A stretch of 64,000 nt of DNA from Hyphomicrobiales bacterium (GTDB lineage: Bacteria; Pseudomonadota; Alphaproteobacteria; Rhizobiales; Rhizobiaceae): assembly GCA_900468285.1 (NCBI GenBank), contig UBTF01000008.1, positions 62,001 to 126,000 on the forward strand, in the 5' to 3' direction. The notes under the pieces are model-generated. The model saw nothing but the letters and a program-made list of their open reading frames with translations, ran no database searches and was not told the DNA's origin. Position numbers and translations under genes: made by a program. Positions 1 to 8,069 of this stretch are shown one piece after another (the stretch's first letter is position 1; every line of letters begins with the position of its first letter).

Positions 1-1157
1 GAACCGGGAAAGCCGATCCACGCGACTTGTACGGGGGCCGCAGCCATATTGAGAATGGAGGTGCGGTTTCCAGCGGTGTGACCCTTCAAATCGACGAGAA
101 TGTCGATGCCGCGCGCCTTTATTTCCGCCAGAGCCTCTTCGTTGGTCATGTCTCTGATGGTCACGACGTGACCCCACAGCTCACGATCCGCTTCATTGGT
201 GCGCAGCATGTCGGGGTCGGAATGGCAGAAAAGGGTTACCTCGAAGCGATTTCGATCATGCAGTTCCAGCACACGTCGGATGAGCTTCATCGTCGCGTGC
301 TTGTCGAAGAAGTCCGAAGACAGATAGCCGATGCGGATCTTGTCGCTCCACTCGTGCGGCATCTTCCGCCGAGCGATCGTCATGTCAGGAGAGAAGGCCG
401 GGGTATTGCTGCGTGCGAGCTGGTTAAGATGCTCGTCGCCCGTCCAGTGCAGATTGAAGAAGGTACCATCCAGGGAGATGAAGGATAGTTCACCGGAGCT
501 GATTGCGGCATCGATGATCGGCTGATGCTTCTCGATGGCGTCGAACTTGCAGTGCTCGCGGCAAAACACAAGATACATCAGACGCACGGCCTGTTGACGC
601 GGCAGCTTGGCCAGGAGCAGCCTCGCCGTCTCGATATCCCTGTGGTCGAAGAGATCCCACGTCGTGATCGCAATGCGCGCTCCAAGCTTCATGTGCTCGA
701 TGGAATCGCTCTTCATCAACACGCTTTTCAGCGCGCGGGCAATCCTGGGCTCGCCCCGCTCCAAAAGGATGGTGCCGACGATGTAACAAATATCCGGGTA
801 TTTATGGAATCTATGGATCAGCTTGTTGGACAGCGCGAGCGCTTTATCCTTCTGTCCGCAATCATAATAAAGCTTGATGCTGTCAACCAGGTAGCTTTCA
901 GCGTCAATGCCGTCTTGTTGATAGGCAAGCTCGTAAGAGGTTGCAGCCTGTTCGGGCATTCCGATTTGTAAACACGTCTTCGCAAGCAGCGCATAGGTGC
1001 GCGCATCGCGTTTGACGTCGATCAGCTTGTTGAGCGTTTGAAGCGCCTGTGTGTATTGCCCGGTCTTGAAATGCTTCGAGGCGGTTGAATAGCTGATATC
1101 GTTCAACTTTATTTCCGTTCTGTCGTCTTGCCGCTTTGCGTTTGAGTGTGCGCTCAT
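1..1157 (-). CDS. TPR / O-GlcNAc-transferase-like (SPINDLY, GT41) glycosyltransferase, C-terminus cut by window edge
   Basis: I translated this open frame by hand: it starts at ATG 1157-1155 (MSAHSNAK) and runs off the left edge without a stop, so 385 residues are visible. Residues about 18-115 form helical TPR-like pairs (YSTASKHFKTGQYTQALQTL, then AATSYELAYQQDG). From about residue 272 the sequence matches the catalytic half of O-GlcNAc transferases: GYLSSDFF at 277-284, a conserved His287 (KHATMK) at the place of the OGT base, and DLKGHTAGNRTS at 356-367 followed by APVQVAWIGFPGS. The family transfers a sugar from a nucleotide donor to Ser/Thr of proteins. It diverges from the first flagellin gene 333 bp away, so flagellin is the obvious candidate acceptor, but that is inference. 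The family call is strong; start and acceptor are less sure. Confidence 0.85.
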   Translation of the reverse strand, partial: MSAHSNAKRQDDRTEIKLNDISYSTASKHFKTGQYTQALQTLNKLIDVKRDARTYALLAKTCLQIGMPEQAATSYELAYQQDGIDAESYLVDSIKLYYDCGQKDKALALSNKLIHRFHKYPDICYIVGTILLERGEPRIARALKSVLMKSDSIEHMKLGARIAITTWDLFDHRDIETARLLLAKLPRQQAVRLMYLVFCREHCKFDAIEKHQPIIDAAISSGELSFISLDGTFFNLHWTGDEHLNQLARSNTPAFSPDMTIARRKMPHEWSDKIRIGYLSSDFFDKHATMKLIRRVLELHDRNRFEVTLFCHSDPDMLRTNEADRELWGHVVTIRDMTNEEALAEIKARGIDILVDLKGHTAGNRTSILNMAAAPVQVAWIGFPG

Positions 1158-1410
1158 CCAGGCGCGGCCTTTCTGATTCAGGGCTTTTGGAAATAATATC
1201 CGCCGAACCTTGCTTGAAACAGGTCTTCCGGTCGGGGAGGGGCCTGCGCGTTTCACGGTTAATGCGAGGTCGCAGCGTTTGCGTCGTATTAACCATTAGA
1301 ATCAACGGGGTTGGCGAGACCTGTAAAATTAAGAACTTCGAAATGCTTGGGACGCATTTTGATCCTTACGTGACGGGTTTGGTATCCAGCAGAAAAAAAG
1401 GAACCGAGTG

Positions 1411-1484
1411 GCATGATGCCGAACCGTTCGCGCCGGTACTCGCAATCCGGCATGTCCCTCTCTTGTACCGCGTTTTAAAAGGGG
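1411..1484 (+). promoter_or_regulatory. leader of first flagellin gene with shared elements
   Basis: The 333-bp gap 1158-1490 separates the divergent glycosyltransferase from the first flagellin gene. It holds GCATGATG at 1411-1418 and GGCATGTCCC at 1449-1458; both recur with similar spacing before the other flagellin genes. AAAAGGGGC at 1477-1485 gives the ribosome binding site. A role as promoter or activator site (for example for Rem) is inferred from the repetition only. Confidence 0.5.
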
Positions 1485-1490
1485 CAACTT

Positions 1491-2366
1491 ATGTCTAGCA
1501 TCAACTTCAATTCCAGTGCCAACAACGCACTCCAGACGCTGCGCTCTATCAACACGAACCTCGAAAAGACCCAGGACCGCGTGTCCACGGGCCTCAAGAT
1601 TGGCGATGCTTCGGATGGCGCCGCTTATTGGTCGATTGCGACCACGATGAAGTCTGACAACAAGGCACTCGGTGCAGCGACAGACGCGCTCGGCGTAGGT
1701 GCGGCCAAGGTTGACACAGCATATGCAGCGATGGACAGCGCCATCGATGTCGTCAACGAAATCAAGGCAAAGCTCACAGCTGCCAGCGAAACGTCGGTTG
1801 ACAAGGAGCAGGTTCAGCTCGAAATCACCAAGCTTCAGGAACAGCTTTCCGCAATCGGTCAGGCAGCTTCGTTCAACGGCGAAAACTGGGCCGTTCAGGC
1901 AGCAGCTTCCACGACAACCGTTGTTGACGGCTTCATTCGTAACTCCGACGGCACCGTCAAGGTTACGACCGCGACATTCAACGCCGGCGATTACGCCATG
2001 TTCGAATCCATCACGAGCGGCGCTGGCACAGGCGGCATTCTCGCGGGTGTGATGACAATCGCACTGACAAACACATCTTCGCAGGGCGCGATCGACGGGT
2101 TCCTGTCGACTGTCGAGACTGCACTGGATGAACTGACCAAGGGCGCTGCTGCTCTCGGTGCACTGTCTTCCCGTATCGACCTGCAGGACGAATATTCCAA
2201 CAAGCTGAGCGACGCGATGGAAGCCGGTATCAGCCGTCTGGTCGACGCCGATATGGAAGAAGAATCCGCACGCTTGTCTGCCCTGCAGACTCAGCAGCAG
2301 CTGGCCGTTCAGTCGCTGTCGATTGCCAACTCCTCTTCGCAGAACATTCTCACTCTGTTCCGCTAA
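1491..2366 (+). CDS. fla: flagellin, first of four paralogues
   Basis: A 291-residue flagellin subunit, secreted through the flagellar export apparatus and polymerised into the filament. Both conserved ends are clear. The N-terminal D0/D1 helix includes NALQTLRSINTNLEKTQDRV at about 13-32 and YWSIATTMKSDNKAL. The C-terminal helix includes SRLVDADMEEESARLSALQT and ends in QNILTLFR. The central variable domain is very short, so the protein is smaller than the roughly 390-residue flagellins of Sinorhizobium. The start follows AAAAGGGG with 7-nt spacing. The next two genes encode close relatives (292 and 293 aa), and long identical blocks at the 3' ends suggest recent duplication or gene conversion. 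I do not assign a paralogue letter because naming differs among rhizobia. Confidence 0.95.
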   Translation: MSSINFNSSANNALQTLRSINTNLEKTQDRVSTGLKIGDASDGAAYWSIATTMKSDNKALGAATDALGVGAAKVDTAYAAMDSAIDVVNEIKAKLTAASETSVDKEQVQLEITKLQEQLSAIGQAASFNGENWAVQAAASTTTVVDGFIRNSDGTVKVTTATFNAGDYAMFESITSGAGTGGILAGVMTIALTNTSSQGAIDGFLSTVETALDELTKGAAALGALSSRIDLQDEYSNKLSDAMEAGISRLVDADMEEESARLSALQTQQQLAVQSLSIANSSSQNILTLFR

Positions 2367-2388
2367 GCATTTCAAATCCACGAAACGA

Positions 2389-2416
2389 GGCCGGACCTTT
2401 GGTCCGGCCTTTTTTT
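2389..2416 (+). terminator. intrinsic terminator after first flagellin
   Basis: A perfect 9-bp stem (GGCCGGACC, loop TTT, GGTCCGGCC) is followed by seven T residues. It ends the first flagellin transcript 23 nt after the stop, making the gene monocistronic. Confidence 0.92.
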
Positions 2417-2560
2417 GTGTTTTAAATCATTAACAGAGTATTACCAAATTAATTTGCAAATTAACTCTTTTTTTATTTTATGTTTGGAAGTTTTTAACCT
2501 TAATAGAGTTAGATGGGCCTATCGAAACGGCGGCCGAAGGTTAACTATACTGCCCGGCAG

Positions 2561-2629
2561 GCATGAGGCTGATCGTCGTTTACCGGTAAATCCGGAATGT
2601 CCCTTCAATTGTACTTGCCAAAGGGGCAA
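2561..2629 (+). promoter_or_regulatory. leader of second flagellin gene: shared elements and RBS hairpin
   Basis: GCATGAGG at 2561-2568 and GGAATGTCCC at 2594-2603 repeat the pair seen before the first flagellin. Downstream, TTGCC (2615-2619) can pair with GGCAA (2625-2629), placing the AAGGGG Shine-Dalgarno stretch (2621-2626) in the loop and one arm of a small hairpin. The region 2417-2560 is AT-rich and shows nothing else convincing. Confidence 0.5.
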
Positions 2630-2637
2630 CTTTTACT

Positions 2638-3516
2638 ATGACGAGTATCCTTACTAATACTTCTGCTATGTCTGCACTCCAGACCCTGCGTACGATCAAC
2701 TCAAACCTTTCCACGACGCAGGACCGTGTGTCTTCGGGCCAAAAGGTTGGTGATGCCTCTGATAACGTTGCCTACTGGTCCATCTCCACGACGATGAACT
2801 CCGACAACAAGGCACTCAATGCTGCGACGGATGCTCTCGGCGTTGGTGCGGCCAAGGTCGACACAGCCTATGCTGCGATGGACAGCGCCATCGATGTCGT
2901 CAACGAAATCAAGACAAAGCTGACAACCGCCAGCGAAACATCTGTCGACAAGCTGCAGGTTCAGCTCGAAATCACCAAGCTTCAGGAACAGCTGACCGCA
3001 ATCGGCCAGGCTGCTTCGTTCAACGGCGAAAACTGGGCAATCCAGGGTTCCGGTTCTTCCACAACGGTTGTCGATGGCTTCATTCGTGACTCCGCCGGTT
3101 CCGTCAAGGTAACGACCGCAACGTTCAACGCGGGTTCCTACGCGATGTTCTCCACCATCACCTCAGGTGTTGGTAGTGGCGGTATCCTCGCTTCCGTCAT
3201 GGACATCGCTCTGCAGAGCAACTCCACACAGGGCGAAATCGATGCATTCATGACGACTGTGCAGACCGCTCTTGACGGTCTCACCGACGGTGCTGCTGCT
3301 CTTGGTGCTCTCTCCGCTCGTATCGACATGCAGGATAGCTATTCCAGCAAGCTGAGCGACGCCATCGAATCGGGTGTCAGCCGTCTGGTCGACGCCGATA
3401 TGGAAGAAGAATCTGCACGCTTGTCTGCCCTGCAGACACAGCAGCAGCTGGCCGTTCAGTCGCTGTCGATTGCGAATTCGTCTTCGCAGAACATCATGTC
3501 TCTCTTCAGAGGCTAA
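2638..3516 (+). CDS. fla: flagellin, second of four paralogues
   Basis: A 292-residue flagellin, nearly the same as its upstream neighbour through the N-terminal helix (SALQTLRTINSNLSTTQDRV) and the C-terminal helix (VSRLVDADMEEESARLSALQ), ending QNIMSLFRG. It shares the DGFIR segment and the short variable centre with the other two. ATG 2638 follows AAAGGGGC with an 11-nt gap, a longer spacing than usual, and the site lies in a possible hairpin. It has its own leader and terminator, so it is a separate transcription unit. The protein forms filament together with the paralogues; which subunit dominates cannot be read from sequence. Confidence 0.95.
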   Translation: MTSILTNTSAMSALQTLRTINSNLSTTQDRVSSGQKVGDASDNVAYWSISTTMNSDNKALNAATDALGVGAAKVDTAYAAMDSAIDVVNEIKTKLTTASETSVDKLQVQLEITKLQEQLTAIGQAASFNGENWAIQGSGSSTTVVDGFIRDSAGSVKVTTATFNAGSYAMFSTITSGVGSGGILASVMDIALQSNSTQGEIDAFMTTVQTALDGLTDGAAALGALSARIDMQDSYSSKLSDAIESGVSRLVDADMEEESARLSALQTQQQLAVQSLSIANSSSQNIMSLFRG

Positions 3517-3537
3517 TCCGGTTCACCGGAAATGGAA

Positions 3538-3568
3538 AAGCCGCGCAGTTTGCGCGGCTTTTTTTTTG
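3538..3568 (+). terminator. intrinsic terminator after second flagellin
   Basis: GCCGCGCA at 3540-3547 pairs with TGCGCGGC at 3551-3558 around a GTT loop, and ten T residues follow. A strong Rho-independent terminator 23 nt after the stop. Confidence 0.92.
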
Positions 3569-3756
3569 AAAAAATTAAGCTTCCTTAAGAAAAATATTCA
3601 TCAATATTTACAATAAATTAGCTCAGATTAATGGGTATGTCAGGTCTTAATCCTTTCTTCATATAGGTAAAAAAATCCCTTCGATTAAATCTTTGTTAAC
3701 CATAAACCTGTCTTCTGTGGTCATCGAAACAGCGCACCGAGTTTTTAAGTCGGTAA

Positions 3757-3825
3757 GCATGAAGCTGCCTGCTGCGTTTCCCGGCTTGACCGGAATGTCT
3801 CTTCTTAAAGAATTGCCAAAGGGGC
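3757..3825 (+). promoter_or_regulatory. leader of third flagellin gene with shared elements
   Basis: GCATGAAG at 3757-3764 and GGAATGTCTC at 3792-3801 again form the pair, 35 nt apart start to start. TTGCCAAAGGGGC at 3813-3825 matches the second flagellin leader closely. The rest of the 3569-3834 gap is AT-rich without further recognisable structure. Confidence 0.5.
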
Positions 3826-3834
3826 GCCCTGAAG

Positions 3835-4716
3835 ATGACCAGTATTTTGACAAACACCTCTGCAATGTCTGCCCTTCAGACGCTGCGTTCGATCAACACC
3901 GATCTTTCCAACACGCAAGATCGCGTTTCGTCCGGTTTTCGCGTTGGTCAGGCGAAAGATAACGTTGCCTATTGGTCCATCTCGACGACCATGAACTCCG
4001 ATAACAAGGCCCTCAACGCTGCGTCCGACGCTCTGGGCGTTGGTGCTGCAAAGGTCGATACGGCTTATGCTGCTATGGAAAGCGCGATCAGCGCCGTTGA
4101 CGAAATCAAGTCAAAGCTCGTCACCGCCAGTGAGCAGTCGACCGACAAGTCTCAGATCCAGCTCGAAATCGGCAAGCTGCAGGAACAGCTCTCGGCCATC
4201 GCCCAAGGCGCTTCGTTCTCTGGTGAGAACTGGATGGTGCTGGGCAACGCTTCCGAGGCAAGTGTTGTTGACGGTTTCATTCGTACTGCCAGCGGCGGAG
4301 TGAGTGTAACGACAGCGAAATTCAACATTGCATCCTATGCAATGTTCGCGACGATCAACGCCACCGGCGTTGGTGAAGGCGGTATCCTCGGCAGCGTCAT
4401 GTCCGTTGCATTGACCAGCATATCGACTCAGGGTGAAATCGACGCATTCATGGACATCGTCGAAGCCGCCATGAGCAACCTGACGGACTCGGCTGCTGCC
4501 ATCGGCGCGCTCCAGACCCGTATCGATCTTCAGGACGACTACTCCGCCAAGCTTTCCGACGCCATGGAATCCGGTGTTAGCCGTCTGGTGGATGCTGACA
4601 TGGAAGAAGAGTCGGCGAAATTGTCGGCGCTGCAGACGCAGCAACAGCTTGCGATCCAGTCATTGTCGATTGCGAACTCCAGCGCACAGAACATCATGTC
4701 GCTGTTCCAGCAATAA
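3835..4716 (+). CDS. fla: flagellin, third of four paralogues
   Basis: A 293-residue flagellin of the same compact type, with the N-terminal SALQTLRSINTDLSNTQDRV helix, YWSISTTMNSDNKAL, the DGFIR segment, and a C-terminal SRLVDADMEEESAKLSALQT helix ending MSLFQQ. It is somewhat more divergent from the first two in the centre. ATG 3835 follows AAAGGGGCGCCCTGAAG. It has its own leader and a terminator, as expected for a gene expressed late in flagellar assembly. Function as a filament subunit is certain at family level; its share in the filament is unknown. Confidence 0.95.
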   Translation: MTSILTNTSAMSALQTLRSINTDLSNTQDRVSSGFRVGQAKDNVAYWSISTTMNSDNKALNAASDALGVGAAKVDTAYAAMESAISAVDEIKSKLVTASEQSTDKSQIQLEIGKLQEQLSAIAQGASFSGENWMVLGNASEASVVDGFIRTASGGVSVTTAKFNIASYAMFATINATGVGEGGILGSVMSVALTSISTQGEIDAFMDIVEAAMSNLTDSAAAIGALQTRIDLQDDYSAKLSDAMESGVSRLVDADMEEESAKLSALQTQQQLAIQSLSIANSSAQNIMSLFQQ

Positions 4717-4736
4717 TTATCTTCGCAAACAGGTGG

Positions 4737-4759
4737 AAACCGCGCTCTCTGAAAAGAGG
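4737..4759 (+). terminator. intrinsic terminator after third flagellin
   Basis: AAACCGCGC plus TCTCT pairs with AGAG plus GCGCGGTTT around a short GAAA loop with one bulged base, then a T run. The stem starts 21 nt after the stop codon. Confidence 0.85.
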
Positions 4760-4907
4760 CGCGGTTTTTCTGTTTCGTGGTGGTTTTTCCACGGGTCACG
4801 CCGATCGCGCAAGTTTCGCCATAGCTTGATCCTGTAAGGTGGTTGCCACAGGTTTTACCTTTCGTTAACCTTGGCCAAGGCAGCGCCTGTTGGCGCGTCC
4901 CACCTTC

Positions 4908-4951
4908 TCATGATGAGAGGACGGCCTCTCGCCAGTTGCCTGGCATGTCCC
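4908..4951 (+). promoter_or_regulatory. leader of fourth flagellin gene with shared elements
   Basis: TCATGATG at 4908-4915 and GGCATGTCCC at 4942-4951 correspond to the two elements before the other flagellin genes, 34 nt apart. The AAAGGGGC stretch found in the other three leaders is absent here, so this gene may be transcribed with the others but translated differently. Confidence 0.45.
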
Positions 4952-4976
4952 GTCGCTTTCTTCAGATGCAGGTATC

Positions 4977-5942
4977 ATGACCAAGATAATTTCTTCCGGC
5001 TATATTCAAAGCGCGCTTCAGACGCTGCTGTTCAGCGACGATACCTTGTCGAAGACACAGGAGCGGGTTACGTCTGGTCTGAAGATCGCTTCGGCTGCGG
5101 ACAATTCCGGCTACTGGTCGACCGCCACGAATCTCAGATCGGATTCGAGTGTCTTGAGCAGCGTGGGGGATGCGCTCGACCTGGGGGCTTCGAAGGCGGA
5201 TACGGCTTATGAAGCGGTTACATCATTGATCAGCACTGTAGATCAGATCATGTCGCAATTGACGACCGCACATGAAACCGGGACGGACCGGTCGCAAATC
5301 AACAGTTCAATCAAAGCATTGAAAGAAAACCTGCACTCCGTATCGCAAGCGGCAAGCTTTTCCGGAGATAACTGGCTGTTCAATACGTCGGAGCTTCTGT
5401 CGGAAACGAAATCGGTGCCCTACGCCTTCACGAAAAGTGCGTCGGGCGCAATCGACCTTCAGTATCTCAGTGTCAGCACGCAGGAAACCACGATGGTTGA
5501 CACGAACGATGCCAGCCGCGGCTTGTTGACGGCGTCCATAGACGCGAGCGCCCGCAACCCCGATTCCAGCACGGGGCCGAGGAATTATTACCTTTTGAAT
5601 GCCGACTCGACAAACCCGGCCGATGGCACGGAGATTTCGATATCGCAAGCAACGACCGACGAGGAGCTTGACGATATGGTCTATGCCGTCGCCCAAATAT
5701 CGGCACGTCTCAATCAACTGGGCGCGTCGCTCGGTACGCTCTCAAGCCGGATCGACCAGCAGACGGAATTCGTCGCTTCACTTGGAGATTCCATGGACAA
5801 AAGCGTAAGCCGACTTGTCGATGCCAATATGGAAGAAGAGTCCACAAAGTTGAAGGCGTATGAAACGCAGCGCGATCTGGCGGTTCAGATTGTTTCCATT
5901 GCCAACAATCACCGCAAGAGCCTGGCAAATCTCTTCGCGTAA
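4977..5942 (+). CDS. fla: divergent flagellin, fourth paralogue
   Basis: A 321-residue flagellin. The terminal helices are recognisable (LSKTQERVTSGLKIASAADN near the N-terminus; SRLVDANMEEESTKLKAYET near the C-terminus, ending RKSLANLFA), but the sequence has diverged from the three tandem copies and the central part is about 30 residues longer, with its own segment around residues 135-215. Rhizobia usually carry one or more minor flagellins of this kind that affect filament strength or shape. ATG 4977 follows a weak purine-rich site (GCAGGTATC). A weak hairpin, not a clear terminator, follows, so some read-through into the FliH-like and mot genes is possible. Confidence 0.92.
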   Translation: MTKIISSGYIQSALQTLLFSDDTLSKTQERVTSGLKIASAADNSGYWSTATNLRSDSSVLSSVGDALDLGASKADTAYEAVTSLISTVDQIMSQLTTAHETGTDRSQINSSIKALKENLHSVSQAASFSGDNWLFNTSELLSETKSVPYAFTKSASGAIDLQYLSVSTQETTMVDTNDASRGLLTASIDASARNPDSSTGPRNYYLLNADSTNPADGTEISISQATTDEELDDMVYAVAQISARLNQLGASLGTLSSRIDQQTEFVASLGDSMDKSVSRLVDANMEEESTKLKAYETQRDLAVQIVSIANNHRKSLANLFA

Positions 5943-5950
5943 TCTGCGGC

Positions 5951-5982
5951 AGGGGTTCATCCTCGCACAAGTTTGAACCTCT
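5951..5982 (+). other. hairpin after fourth flagellin
   Basis: AGGGGTTCA (5951-5959) pairs with TGAACCTCT (5974-5982), nine pairs with one G-U, around a 14-nt loop. No T run follows, so it may be an attenuator or an mRNA 3' stabiliser, not a true terminator. Confidence 0.4.
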
Positions 5983-6131
5983 ACTTTAGAAATCGAATTG
6001 CTGCCGGGATTTCGCGCACCTTCGGGTGAGACGGAATTGTCCCTGTCGCTCCTTTCTGAATGCCTTGCGGATTATTTCATGACTTTCTTATCCAGAGAAA
6101 AGACAAGCGCGATAGCGGTCGAGGTTCGTCC

Positions 6132-6779
6132 ATGAGCGGAGCGCTGACTAAATATCTCAAGGATTTCAGCCAGTTCGTTCCTCCCGAAGTGCCTGCGCCG
6201 GCCTTTGAGGTTGAGCTGCCTGTCGCCTCTTTCGAAAGCGACTGGCTGTCGGAGCCTGAGGTCACAGTCGATCTGGAAGAGGAAAAGCGCAAGGCTTTTG
6301 CCGAGGGCGAAGAGGCCGGCAAGCAGCAGGCCATGGCCGAGAACGAGGCCGCAATGGAAGCCATGCGCTCCCGGCACGAAGAAGAGATTGCCGCGATGCA
6401 GACCCGCTACGAGGATGAAATCGCAAATCATCTCGCAACGTCGGTCATTTCCATGAAGCAGACCATCGCGGCGAATATCGAGCAGGCGTGTCTGCGTCTG
6501 TTCCTGACCGTGATGGAGCGGGAGCTCGCGGCTAATACCGCGTCCGAACTTTCCCGGCAGATCATCACAGAGATCGAAGGTGGGTTTGCGGGCGCGATCA
6601 AAGTCACAGGACCTGAACGGCTCCTGTCCCGGATGCGCGAGGAGCTCGGCTCGGTCGACCACCACATCGACTACGATGTTTCGAACGATATCGACGTCAA
6701 GGTTCAGCTGGATGGCTCGATCCTGATGACGAGGCTTTCAGAGTTTTTCCAGAGCGTAAGAGGTTTGGCCGATGAGTGA
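6132..6779 (+). CDS. FliH-like flagellar export stator protein
   Basis: A 215-residue cytoplasmic protein. I chose ATG 6132 (MSGALTKYL) because GAGG lies 7 nt before it. Residues about 45-105 are charged and heptad-like ([20 protein letters not shown] and onward), the hallmark of the FliH/SctL stalk. The C-terminal third ([20 protein letters not shown], then [19 protein letters not shown]) resembles the globular end of FliH, which binds the FliI ATPase. It overlaps motB by 8 nt, so the two are translationally coupled. FliH is often not annotated in rhizobia. The assignment rests on composition and C-terminal pattern, so I hold it at moderate confidence; the flagellar link itself is firm. Confidence 0.6.
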   Translation: MSGALTKYLKDFSQFVPPEVPAPAFEVELPVASFESDWLSEPEVTVDLEEEKRKAFAEGEEAGKQQAMAENEAAMEAMRSRHEEEIAAMQTRYEDEIANHLATSVISMKQTIAANIEQACLRLFLTVMERELAANTASELSRQIITEIEGGFAGAIKVTGPERLLSRMREELGSVDHHIDYDVSNDIDVKVQLDGSILMTRLSEFFQSVRGLADE

Positions 6780-8061
6780 AGGCGAAAATCACCATCACGG
6801 CAAAAATGAAATCATCGTCGTGAAACGTCACAAGGGCGGTCACGACGGTGCGCATGGTGGCGCCTGGAAAATCGCCTATGCTGACTTCATGACCGCCATG
6901 ATGGCCTTCTTTCTCGTCATGTGGCTGGTCAATGCCGCCAATGAGCCGACGAAGGCCTCTGTCGCGAGCTACTTCAACCCCATCAAGCTGACGGATGAAA
7001 AACCGGCAGACCGAGGCATGAAACAGCCGGCAAAGACAGCCAAGGGTGAGCAGACGCAACAGACATCCGATACCAAGTCTGAAAAGCCCCAGGACGCCGC
7101 CGCCGCTGCAAGCGGTGAGGATATGACGGCGTCGTCTGGCGACAAGACAGCCTATTCAGAGGCTGCATTTTTTGAAAACCCCTATGCGGTTCTGGCAGAG
7201 ATCGCCCAGGAAGTGGGGCAGCAGGCCAATGTCAGCGCCAAGGGCGAGGGCGGTGCCAGCAATTCCGGGCCTTCCACCGGCGCATCGGGTGGGGAGGCAT
7301 ATCGCGATCCCTTCGACCCCGATTTCTGGAGCAAGCAGGTCGATAGTCGTCCTGAGCAGGGTGCTGTCGCAATTCAGGATACCGCGCTGCCGGACACGCC
7401 AAAGAAGAAGACCGACAAGAAACCCGCCGAAGCGCCGCAGGATCCGGCAAGCGTCATAGCCGACAGCGAAACGGCAACGCCGACCGAAATTGCCAATGCC
7501 AAGCCACAGACGGTGAAATCCGGGGCCATCGATGAAATTGGCGATCTGCCACCGAAGCAGGGCCAGACCGCAGTTGCCAAGGTGGATGCTTCCGCTGCCC
7601 AGGAAAAGACGACTGATGAGTTGCGCGACGAAATCGCGCAACAGGTCTCGGGCGTCGCAGGCAAACTTGCCGAAGGCATCGTCGTGACGCCGGCAGAGGG
7701 CGGAACGCTGATTACGATTTCAGAGAAATCCAACACGTCCATGTTCGATGTGGGTTCGGCTGTGCCGCAGAAGGACCTCGTATTGGCGATGGAAAAGATC
7801 GGTGAAGTCCTGAGCAAACAGAAGGGCGCGATTGTCATTCGCGGCCATACGGATGCCCGTCCCTACAAGTCGGGCGCAAAGGACAACTGGACGCTGTCGA
7901 TGGATCGTGCACATGCGGCCTACTACATGCTGTCGCGTGGCGGTCTGGACGAAACGCGCATCAAGCAGCTTTCAGGATTCGCAGACCGACGCCTGCAGAG
8001 TACGGACGACCCGTTGAATGGCGCGAACCGTCGCATCGAAATATTGCTCGAGGATAGTTGA
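6772..8061 (+). CDS. motB: flagellar stator protein MotB
   Basis: A 429-residue inner-membrane stator subunit that anchors the MotA/MotB proton channel to peptidoglycan. The single membrane helix (about 34-55, [16 protein letters not shown]) carries Asp38, the proton-accepting residue. A long, low-complexity Pro/Ala/Lys-rich linker (about 65-270), typical of rhizobial MotB, leads to the OmpA-like peptidoglycan-binding domain (about 300-425; [13 protein letters not shown], then [10 protein letters not shown] and NRRIEI). The start lies inside the preceding gene. motA is not in the window. Confidence 0.96.
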   Translation: MSEGENHHHGKNEIIVVKRHKGGHDGAHGGAWKIAYADFMTAMMAFFLVMWLVNAANEPTKASVASYFNPIKLTDEKPADRGMKQPAKTAKGEQTQQTSDTKSEKPQDAAAAASGEDMTASSGDKTAYSEAAFFENPYAVLAEIAQEVGQQANVSAKGEGGASNSGPSTGASGGEAYRDPFDPDFWSKQVDSRPEQGAVAIQDTALPDTPKKKTDKKPAEAPQDPASVIADSETATPTEIANAKPQTVKSGAIDEIGDLPPKQGQTAVAKVDASAAQEKTTDELRDEIAQQVSGVAGKLAEGIVVTPAEGGTLITISEKSNTSMFDVGSAVPQKDLVLAMEKIGEVLSKQKGAIVIRGHTDARPYKSGAKDNWTLSMDRAHAAYYMLSRGGLDETRIKQLSGFADRRLQSTDDPLNGANRRIEILLEDS

Positions 8062-8069
8062 GGCAGCGG

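Noticed and set aside
1329-2381. 350-codon minus-strand frame opposite the first flagellin gene
   Set aside because: It is an antisense shadow of a clear flagellin and has Cys/Arg-rich, unprotein-like composition.
2415-2657. 80-codon frame between the first two flagellins
   Set aside because: It covers the AT-rich leader and promoter elements and has no ribosome binding site or conserved look.
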